Source: Lactiplantibacillus fabifermentans DSM 21115
GTDB taxonomy: Bacteria; Bacillota; Bacilli; Lactobacillales; Lactobacillaceae
NCBI RefSeq assembly: GCF_000498955.2
Contig: NZ_AYGX02000155.1
Coordinates: forward strand, 36,777-78,102
DNA length: 41,326 nt
Direction of reading: 5' to 3'
Every line of letters starts with the position of its first letter. The first letter of the stretch is position 1. The translations under genes were made by a program, and so were the position numbers. A model generated the notes under the pieces. It saw only the letters and a program-made list of their open reading frames with translations. It was not told the origin of the DNA and did no database searches. Shown here piece after piece: positions 10,829-18,078 of this stretch.

Positions 10829-12193
10829 CTATTCAGCAGTTACGCCGCCTTCTTCGACAGCAGCTTGTTGTTCTTTTGCTAAGGCTTCTTTTTCTTGTTT
10901 GTATAAGATATTGTCTTGCTTACGTGCGAATGGCATGTAAACGAAGAACGAACTAAAGATCATGAAGGCTTGCCAAAGCGCCGTCCGCCAGTCACCAACT
11001 AATAAACCTGAAATAATTGGCGGCGTGGTCCAAGGCACCATTGGTCCACGGAAGTATGGGATCAACCCAAACTTAATGGCTAAATAAGTGGCACCCATCG
11101 AAATAGCTGGCATTAAAATGAATGGTGCGGCTAAGATGGGGTTCATAACGATTGGTGTCCCGAACAAAACGGGTTCGTTAATGTTGAAAATCCCAGTCCC
11201 AATGCCTAAACGACCGATTGATTTCATTTGTTGTGACTTAGCAAAGAAAGTCATGAAGACAACTAACCCAAAGGTCATCCCAGAACCAGTCACTGTCCCA
11301 AATTGGTCCAGTAATGATTGGGTGACAATATGACCACCAGTTGCGGCGGAAGCAACATGCCCAGCCGCCGTAATTTTAGCGTTGGCGAGTGAGTTGGCTT
11401 GCAATAATGGTCCCATGATACCGCCAATAATAACGGCACCGTGAACCCCAAAGAACCAGAATAATGGAATCAGTAAGGCGATGATTAACATCCCACCGAA
11501 CGTATCCGTTAACCCTTGTAGTGGCGTTTGAACAACTTTGTAGATAAATTCAACTAAGGTCGTGTGACCGAAAACATCGAACAAACCATAAACGACTAAC
11601 CAACCCACGGTAATCGCCGTGGCTGGAATCAAGGCCGTAAATGAACCGGAAACGGCTGCTGGAACTTGTTCTGGTAACTTAATCCGAATATCGCGTTTTA
11701 AGAACCATGAGTAAATCCAACCAGTGACTAACCCGATTAAAATCGCGGCAATCATCCCTTGGCCCCCGAGCCAAGTCCGGTCAATCATTGAAACTTGCGT
11801 TACTTTAGCTGCTGAAACCAACACCTTGCCATCAATCGTAATTGGCGTGGTTGGACGTTGAATAATAAAGAAGCTAACAAGTGCAGTTAACCCAGCAGGC
11901 AATGGATCGAAACCATCATCTTTAACCCAAGTATAGGCAATCCCAACGACGGCGAAAATTGACATCACACCAAATGACGCGTTATAAATTTGTAGACAAA
12001 TTGCGGACAACCCAGTCTTCGTCATCCAAGCAGCCCATGAAGCGACTGGCAAGGAAGCTAAGATTAGGAAGACAGAACCAATCATAATGAATGGTAATGT
12101 GAACAACATCCCGTTTTTTAACGCGGTAATTGCTTTGGTGTTGACGAATTTCATGATTGGCGGTAATACTTTGTTATTCATGAAGTTCCCCAT
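10829..12193 (-). CDS. PTS EIIC, lactose/cellobiose family
   Basis: A membrane-embedded sugar permease domain of 454 residues with about ten hydrophobic segments. Seen: the N-terminal FVNTKAITALKNGMLFTLPF region and the FNINEPVLFGTPIVMNP stretch characteristic of CelB/LacE-type EIIC. No EIIA or EIIB domain is fused and none lies nearby, so it must use EIIA/EIIB encoded elsewhere. Start chosen: ATG 12193 with AAGGGG 7 nt upstream; the longer GTG start would lie inside that SD. The C-terminal tail is charged (KEQQAAVEEGG). A cre site lies upstream and a divergently acting RpiR gene is nearby, both suggesting sugar-dependent control. Confidence 0.93.
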   Translation of the reverse strand: MGNFMNNKVLPPIMKFVNTKAITALKNGMLFTLPFIMIGSVFLILASLPVASWAAWMTKTGLSAICLQIYNASFGVMSIFAVVGIAYTWVKDDGFDPLPAGLTALVSFFIIQRPTTPITIDGKVLVSAAKVTQVSMIDRTWLGGQGMIAAILIGLVTGWIYSWFLKRDIRIKLPEQVPAAVSGSFTALIPATAITVGWLVVYGLFDVFGHTTLVEFIYKVVQTPLQGLTDTFGGMLIIALLIPLFWFFGVHGAVIIGGIMGPLLQANSLANAKITAAGHVASAATGGHIVTQSLLDQFGTVTGSGMTFGLVVFMTFFAKSQQMKSIGRLGIGTGIFNINEPVLFGTPIVMNPILAAPFILMPAISMGATYLAIKFGLIPYFRGPMVPWTTPPIISGLLVGDWRTALWQAFMIFSSFFVYMPFARKQDNILYKQEKEALAKEQQAAVEEGGVTAE

Positions 12194-12277
12194 TTTGAAC
12201 ACCCCTTAAACTAGAATAATTTATCAAATCTCTTAGAGTAAGCACATCGTAATTCATTGGCCAATGATTATTGTTTG

Positions 12278-12292
12278 TGCATCCGCTTACAT
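12278..12292 (-). promoter_or_regulatory. cre site upstream of the EIIC gene
   Basis: The minus-strand ATGTAAGCGGATGCA fits the cre consensus WTGNAANCGNWNNCA at every position. It is 85 nt upstream of the EIIC start, so CcpA control is likely. Confidence 0.7.
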
Positions 12293-12321
12293 ATTTGACT
12301 ATAACCTATGCTAAGGGTTTT

Positions 12322-12335
12322 GGGAACCGCTTTCA
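12322..12335 (-). promoter_or_regulatory. Weak second cre-like site
   Basis: The minus-strand TGAAAGCGGTTCCC has the cre core but departs from the consensus at its ends. It lies 43 nt from the perfect site; two sites could allow cooperative CcpA binding. Low certainty. Confidence 0.3.
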
Positions 12336-12368
12336 GTTCTAAAAAAACAAGTGCTAGATAAATAATTT

Positions 12369-12384
12369 GTCACAATTATGTGAC
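12369..12384. promoter_or_regulatory. Palindrome, possible RpiR operator
   Basis: GTCACA-ATTA-TGTGAC is a perfect inverted repeat in the gap between the RpiR gene and the EIIC promoter region. Its position suits an operator for the adjacent regulator, but no binding consensus is known to me for this protein. Confidence 0.35.
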
Positions 12385-12412
12385 TTGTTACATTGACCGA
12401 CAAACGCCGGTA

Positions 12413-13144
12413 TTACTGGAGTTTCTGGACCGCGTGCATTATTTCTTCTAAAATCAATACGACCGGAACTTGGGTCGTTAAGTCAACATCGCCATTTAAC
12501 ACTTCATGCACGTTGTACGCCAAGTTCACGTCCGCTAAACTCGCTAACGGTGATAGGCCATTATTCGTTAAGCCGACCACTTTGGCCCCGAGTTCGCGAT
12601 AAATCTGCGCTTGTTTAATGACTTGTTCACGTTCCCCCGAAACGGAGACATCCACTAACACAATTTTTGCTTGGCCGGCCAACATTTTCGGCTGTGGTTG
12701 GAATGGGTCGGTAATCGTCAACGTATAAAAGCCTAAGTTAGCCAATAACCGCGCGCCGTAACGCGCAAAGCTCCCACTAGTGCCAATGCCGAAAAACAAA
12801 ATCAAGTCGGCTTTCATCATTAATTGTGCGGCCTCATCAATGGATGCTTGAAATGATGGATCTTTAAACCGCGTCAAAAATTCATTCACGGAATCAACGA
12901 CGTTACGCATTTGCGGTTCAGCCACCGCGGGCGCTAAACGTTGTTTCAAAGCATATTTCAATTCTGAAAAGCCATCCAAACCAACTTTGTTACAAAAACG
13001 CAAGACGGTCGTCGTCGATACATGACACGCTTCGGCTAACTCACGAATCGTCATTTTCGTAATCGCCTTTTTATGACTAATAATATAATCATAAACCGTT
13101 AACTCCAGCTGATTTAATTGTTGAATTTGTTCATAGCTAAACAT
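12413..13144 (-). CDS. MurR/RpiR-family transcriptional regulator
   Basis: 243 residues: an N-terminal HTH domain (about 1-77; MTIRELAEACHVSTTTVLRFCNKVG is the helix-turn-helix region) and a C-terminal SIS sugar-phosphate-binding domain (about 100-243; GIGTSGSFARYGARLLANLG is the phosphate-binding loop region, then DVSVSGEREQVI). These regulators sense phosphosugars. Start chosen: ATG 13144, with GAGGGGGA upstream; the GTG one codon earlier is less likely. It lies immediately upstream of, and co-directional with, the EIIC/ROK/paralogue genes and probably controls them. Confidence 0.9.
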   Translation of the reverse strand: MFSYEQIQQLNQLELTVYDYIISHKKAITKMTIRELAEACHVSTTTVLRFCNKVGLDGFSELKYALKQRLAPAVAEPQMRNVVDSVNEFLTRFKDPSFQASIDEAAQLMMKADLILFFGIGTSGSFARYGARLLANLGFYTLTITDPFQPQPKMLAGQAKIVLVDVSVSGEREQVIKQAQIYRELGAKVVGLTNNGLSPLASLADVNLAYNVHEVLNGDVDLTTQVPVVLILEEIMHAVQKLQ

Positions 13145-13359
13145 CACGGTTCCCCCTCGTTTATAAAAGCTCTAACCGTTCCAATCATACCATGACTTAT
13201 CCCTACGAATGGTATCGTTTACATTACAAAATAATTTATTTTACGCTTATCCCCCACTAGCAGCTAACGCTTATGAACATTACCAACCATATCCACTGCA
13301 AAACCTGATTAATCACAATCAGCACACTTGCTTAATTGCGCAATTGAAACACAAATAAA

Positions 13360-13383
13360 CTCCGCCACAATTTTGTAGCGGAG
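13360..13383 (-). terminator. Probable terminator of the trpS transcript
   Basis: On the minus strand CTCCGCTACAA pairs with TTGTGGCGGAG around a 2-nt centre and is followed by the T-rich TTTATTTGTGTTT. It lies beyond repeat copy B, so that copy would be in the trpS 3' untranslated region. Confidence 0.5.
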
Positions 13384-13400
13384 CCATTTTATCAAAATAT

Positions 13401-13434
13401 CAATTTAGTTGGACGTCATGCGTTAACGGCAATT
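13401..13434 (+). repeat. Possible remnant of the cloverleaf repeat
   Basis: CAATTTAGTTGGACGTCA matches the left end of the repeat (compare 15021), and AACGGCAATT shortly after matches its right end (compare 17932). Almost all of the inside is missing, which would fit an internal deletion. It lies about 50 bp from the intact copy B. Confidence 0.4.
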
Positions 13435-13485
13435 TCCCGCTATAACGTTAGTAGTAACTGACGCCAGTCCATCATTTTCCAACGC

Positions 13486-13677
13486 CAATTTAGCTGTCGG
13501 CCGACCGTCATGGAAGCCGCCATGCGGGTGGCGTTAACGGGATGGTTTGTATCCCGTTTACACCACGGACGTCTTTTGAGACTCGCTTCTTAGGCTCAAA
13601 AGCGAGGTCCAAGACCGCTTCTCAGGCTTGGACCGGTCCCCATGGCGGCTGGAATTACGGTCAGCCGACAGCGGTAA
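13486..13677 (+). repeat. Cloverleaf repeat, copy B
   Basis: A complete but divergent copy. The closing stem pairs GCTGTCGG near 13493 with its partner ending at 13672, and GCCGCCATG with CATGGCGGC. Inner hairpins are GTGGCGTTAACGGGAT/ATCCCGTTTACACCAC, CTTTTGAG/CTCAAAAG and GGTCCAAG/CTTGGACC. Every stem differs in sequence from copies C-E but is still paired. The GGA/GGA internal loop and the third-hairpin loop starting ACCGCTT are kept. It lies directly downstream of the trpS stop codon. Confidence 0.9.
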
Positions 13678-13691
13678 ATCAGCGTAACGAC

Positions 13692-14738
<1,047 letters not shown>

Positions 14739-14818
14739 TTATTGTTTTTTAGTAGCTGGCTTCCGGCTCAAAATATTTTCATTTTAACCTAGGAACCATG
14801 CAGTATTCGATAACTGAC

Positions 14819-14953
14819 TTTTCCACTTTTCTGAATTAGCTGTGCGCAACTTGGATTTGTTTTAGAAAAGTTATCCACTGTGGAAAACTTTTCTGAAATT
14901 TTGTTATGAACAAGTGGATAACCTTATCAACGATTTTCATCCACAAATCCACA
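14819..14953. promoter_or_regulatory. Cluster of DnaA-box-like 9-mers
   Basis: Within 135 bp are TTTTCCACT (14819, +), TTATCCACT (14871, +), TTTTCCACA (14879-14887, -), TTATCCACT (14913-14921, -), TCATCCACA (14937, +) and AAATCCACA (14945, +). Each is one or two bases from the DnaA consensus TTATNCACA. Two of them form the centre of a near-perfect 31-bp palindrome (14864-14894, AGAAAAGTT arms). The cluster lies in the trpS leader. No dnaA or dnaN is near, so this is not the main origin. Confidence 0.55.
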
Positions 14954-15020
14954 GTTGGTGCTGTGCATTAGCCCGGCATGCTTAGCAATGATACAGCCAC
15001 TCCATTTTTTAACAAAGAAC

Positions 15021-15217
15021 CAATTTAGTTGGGCGTCAGCAATAATGGAAGCCGCCGTGCAAGTGCCGTTAGTTCGGCGTGAATTTGGCCGAGCTTACGG
15101 CACCGACATCTTTGAAGATTGGCGGACTTTGCCGAGCTTCAAAGTGAGGTTCGAGACCGCTTTTTGGCTCGAACCGTTCGCCACGGCAGCTGGAATTATC
15201 GCTGACGGCCAACGGCA
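15021..15217 (+). repeat. Cloverleaf repeat, copy C
   Basis: The closing stem pairs the left arm starting GTTGGGCGTCAG with the right arm ending CTGACGGCCAAC, interrupted by a GGA/GGA internal loop (in AATGGAAG and CTGGAATT). Inside are three hairpins: GTGCCGTTAGTTCGGC/GGCCGAGCTTACGGCAC, CTTTGAAG/CTTCAAAG (extended by TTGGC/GCCGA) and GGTTCGAG/CTCGAACC. It contains no reading frame. It ends a few bases from the trpS T-box terminator and lies between that terminator and the trpS gene. Confidence 0.92.
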
Positions 15218-15222
15218 ACCAC

Positions 15223-15447
15223 AAAAAAAGCGTCCTAATCAACTAATCGAATAGTTAATTAGGACGCATTACCGTGGTACCACCTAAATTGCCGCAACGC
15301 GTGCGGCCACTCATTGTCCGATAAGGGCAGGTCCCCGGTTTGCACCGAATCTCCAAAAAGCCAATTCATTTGTCCGTCTTAGCTTGCAGCAATCGCTAAG
15401 TCTCTGTTGGGTGGACGCCTTACTGTTCTTTTCTTCAATGATTATTT
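15223..15447 (-). ncRNA. T-box leader of trpS (tryptophan)
   Basis: On the minus strand the leader ends with the T-box sequence AGGTGGTACCACGGT (15271-15285) and a terminator, GCGTCCTAAT/ATTAGGACGC (15230-15267), followed by seven T. In the Stem I region TGAAT is followed by TGG (15361-15363), a plausible tryptophan specifier in the usual GAAN-codon setting. Uncharged tRNA-Trp would stabilise the antiterminator and allow transcription of trpS. Confidence 0.9.
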
Positions 15448-15453
15448 AGCTCT

Positions 15454-15482
15454 AGTGTAAGGGTTAACGCGCCCGGTGTCAA
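15454..15482 (-). promoter_or_regulatory. Promoter of the trpS T-box transcript
   Basis: The minus strand has TTGACA (15477-15482), a 17-nt spacer and TACACT (15454-15459). The TGA inside the -35 box is the stop codon of the upstream aminotransferase gene, so the promoter begins inside that gene. Confidence 0.7.
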
Positions 15483-16648
15483 AACAAATTCAATTCGCCG
15501 ACGCGTTGCACCGCTTCGACTAACCGGTCTTTAGAAACTAACAATCCGATGCGCACATAGCCTTCACCATGCGGGCCGAAACCATTACATGGCGCCACTG
15601 CAACACTGGCCTTATCCAATAACAAATCCGCAAACTGCTCACTCGTATACCCCGCCGGAACTTTCATTAAGGCGTAAAAGGCCCCACCCGGCTTGTAAGC
15701 CGGCCAATTAATCTTAGCCGCCGCTGCTAATAAGGCATCACGCCGAGCTTCATAGCGAGCACTAATTTCATGGGCCGCCGCTTGATCACTTTGCAACGCT
15801 GCCATCCCGGCACGTTGAATCGCTGGAAAGACACTGACGAATAAGTGGTCTTGAATCAAATTGATGGCTTCAATCATGTCCGCATTGCCGGCCGCAAACC
15901 CTAAGCGCCAGCCCGCCATATTATAGGTTTTAGAAAACGAATAAAATTCCACGCCCACGTCTTTGGCACCAGCACTTTGTAAGAAGCTGACTGGCCGTTT
16001 ACCATCAAAACCAATCGCCCCATAGGCAAAATCACTGACGATTCCGATTTGATGTTGCCGCGCATACGCCACCGTTTCATCGTAAAATTCTGGCGTTGCC
16101 ACCGCCCCCGTCGGATTATTTGGATAATTTAAATACATCAACTTCGCTGCTTGGGCGACAGCGGGGTCAATTTTAGCATAGTCCGGTAAGAAGTCATTGG
16201 CTTCTAACAATGGATAAGTCGCTAACTTGACTTGCGCTAACGCTACGCCCGAAAAGTAATCCGGATAACCCGGGTCCGGCATTAAAATGGTGTCGCCCGG
16301 ATTCATTAAAGCAAACGGTAATTCCACAAGCCCAATTTTAGACCCGCCGAGCACGGCAATCTCTTTTTCCGGGTCCAATTTGACCCCATATTCCCGTTCA
16401 TAAAAGTCCGCACAAGCTTGTTTGAATGCGGGTTGCCCACGGAATTGGGCATATTTATGCGTCGCCGGGTCTTGCGCGGCTTGCGCTAACGCCTGCACGA
16501 TAAAATCAGGGGTTGGTTGGTCGGGATTGCCTTGACCAACATTAATCACATCGGCGCCACTGGCAATCTTGGCATTGACACGTTGAACTAAACTCGCAAA
16601 AAACTGTTTCGGTAAATGTTGTAAAATTTCAGATTCTGGAAATTCCAT
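15479..16648 (-). CDS. PLP-dependent aminotransferase (MtnE/AraT-like, class I)
   Basis: A 389-residue fold-type I aminotransferase. Seen: NVGQGNPDQPTP (substrate arm), YPNNPTGA near residue 175, SDFAYG with the PLP-ring Asp, and SFSKTYNMAGWR with the Schiff-base Lys240; the C-terminal RIGLL supplies the carboxylate-binding Arg. Its partner gene, 17 nt upstream, encodes an omega-amidase-like nitrilase. This pair, as in Bacillus subtilis mtnV/mtnU, fits glutamine-dependent transamination of keto acids such as the methionine keto acid, with the amidase removing alpha-ketoglutaramate. An aromatic or methionine substrate is inferred, not shown. Confidence 0.9.
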   Translation of the reverse strand: MEFPESEILQHLPKQFFASLVQRVNAKIASGADVINVGQGNPDQPTPDFIVQALAQAAQDPATHKYAQFRGQPAFKQACADFYEREYGVKLDPEKEIAVLGGSKIGLVELPFALMNPGDTILMPDPGYPDYFSGVALAQVKLATYPLLEANDFLPDYAKIDPAVAQAAKLMYLNYPNNPTGAVATPEFYDETVAYARQHQIGIVSDFAYGAIGFDGKRPVSFLQSAGAKDVGVEFYSFSKTYNMAGWRLGFAAGNADMIEAINLIQDHLFVSVFPAIQRAGMAALQSDQAAAHEISARYEARRDALLAAAAKINWPAYKPGGAFYALMKVPAGYTSEQFADLLLDKASVAVAPCNGFGPHGEGYVRIGLLVSKDRLVEAVQRVGELNLF

Positions 16649-16665
16649 GAAGCCACCACTTTCTA

Positions 16666-17442
16666 TTAATACAGTTCCGGTTGACGGTCGGCAAAAACTG
16701 GCATGCTGCCACGGACTGCTGCAACTTGGTCAAAATCTAAGGTCGCCGTTGTTATTTCAGCGTGGTCGGAACCGTGCGCTAAAATCGTCCCCAGCGGATC
16801 AATGACGAGCGACTGCCCACCAAAGGCATTGTCCGGATCACTTCCCACCCGGTTGACCGCCACCACAAAGGCTTGATTTTCAATGGCGCGCGCCTGTAAC
16901 AAGATTTTCCATTGTGGCAGGCGCACAGTCGGCCACTCAGCACTGACAAAAATGACTTGTGGGCCTTGTGCCGCTTGTTTGCGCAGCCATTCTGGGAAGC
17001 GAATATCATAACAAATGACCCCCATGGCTGGCACCGCATCAAGCGTGAACCGATTTTCAGTCCGACCCGCCGTAATATAGCGGTCTTCCGCCATCAACCC
17101 GAACCGATGCACTTTGTCATAACGACTCAATAACTGACCAGCTCGGTCGAAAACGAGCATCTCATTATAGAAGTCATCTTCGCGAGCCACCGCGACAGAA
17201 CCGCCAACAATATTCACATGAAATTGCTGTGCTAACTGGCTGAGCACTTTAATCGTCCGCGCCCCATTATCATCCGCTAACACGTTGAGCCGCGTGAGCG
17301 CATAGCCCGTGTTCCACATTTCTGGTAACACAATGACATCGACGGCTTGTTGGGCCGCTTGGGTAATCGCGGTCGTCACTTGGCGATAGTTTTCATCGGG
17401 ATTACCGTACTGAATATTCAGTTGAATTAATGCAACACGCAT
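16666..17442 (-). CDS. Carbon-nitrogen hydrolase, omega-amidase-like
   Basis: 258 residues of the nitrilase superfamily. The catalytic triad is visible: Glu41 in VLPEMWNTGY, Lys110 in RYDKVHRFG and Cys144 in GVICYDIRFPEW. The closest type in memory is MtnU/omega-amidase (Nit2), which hydrolyses alpha-ketoglutaramate. Start chosen: ATG 17442 (MRVALIQLN, the usual N-terminal strand); the longer frame adds 25 hydrophobic residues that do not belong to the fold. It is the first gene of a two-gene operon with the aminotransferase. Confidence 0.9.
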   Translation of the reverse strand: MRVALIQLNIQYGNPDENYRQVTTAITQAAQQAVDVIVLPEMWNTGYALTRLNVLADDNGARTIKVLSQLAQQFHVNIVGGSVAVAREDDFYNEMLVFDRAGQLLSRYDKVHRFGLMAEDRYITAGRTENRFTLDAVPAMGVICYDIRFPEWLRKQAAQGPQVIFVSAEWPTVRLPQWKILLQARAIENQAFVVAVNRVGSDPDNAFGGQSLVIDPLGTILAHGSDHAEITTATLDFDQVAAVRGSMPVFADRQPELY

Positions 17443-18063
17443 ACTTAGCCTACTTTCAATTAGAATTATTAAAATCATCTTAGAATAATATAACAACAGT
17501 TGCAAGTAAGTGTTCAAAAAAGCAAAGCTCGTCGTCGCTGAACTAAACCAAGGACCCCATTAATCAGGTCCCGCTAACTATCAACGAAGCAACAATTAAC
17601 CGAATTTGTCACTATTCGGCTGATGTAATGGCACACTTTGCATCATATTTTAGTTACCACTTTGACTTGTAACCAGGTTACCAATTAGTACGAATTTTCT
17701 CGATTACACAAAAACAGTGCCACAATTTCTCATTGCATAATCAATTCAGTTGCGAGTCAGTAGCAATGGAAGTTGCCGTGCCAGTGGCGTTAGTTCGGCT
17801 GTTTTTTGGCCGGACTTACGGCACCGACATCTTTGAAGATTGGTGGGTCTAGCCGAGCTTCAAAGTGAGGTTCGAGACCGCTTTTTGGCTCGAACCGGTC
17901 GCCACGGCTACTGGAATTGCTACTGACTCACAACGGCAATTCCAGACCCACAAGTGCTTAGGAAAGCTCAATTAGTGGCACGTTACAAATTATCCAGGCG
18001 CATTGATTGACACCACTGCAAAATCCGCCTAAAATTGTTCAAGCTATTTAGACGATTGAATAC
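17443..18063. other. Intergenic region with palindrome and repeat copy D
   Basis: No gene is seen between the nitrilase-family gene and helD. The region holds a perfect 13-bp palindrome, GTAACCAGGTTAC (17669-17681), with further GTTACC copies beside it, and the cloverleaf repeat copy D. Promoters for both divergent genes must lie here but I could not place them. Confidence 0.6.
17742..17939 (+). repeat. Cloverleaf repeat, copy D
   Basis: A complete copy. The closing stem is the best paired of the set (GTCAGTAGCAAT with ATTGCTACTGAC). The GGA/GGA internal loop is kept, and the hairpins CTTTGAAG/CTTCAAAG and GGTTCGAG/CTCGAACC are identical to copy C. The first hairpin, GTGGCGTTAGTTCGGC with GGCCGGACTTACGGCAC, is slightly weaker. 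It lies about 140 bp upstream of helD. Confidence 0.92.
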
Positions 18064-18078
18064 GGAGGGTGTTAAATT

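Noticed and set aside
14819-14953. Chromosomal replication origin
   Set aside because: No dnaA, dnaN or AT-rich unwinding element is adjacent; it is kept as a DnaA-box-like cluster only.
17669-17681. GTAACCAGGTTAC palindrome as an operator
   Set aside because: A 13-bp palindrome alone, with no adjacent promoter or matching regulator, is not enough for a call; mentioned only within the intergenic entry.
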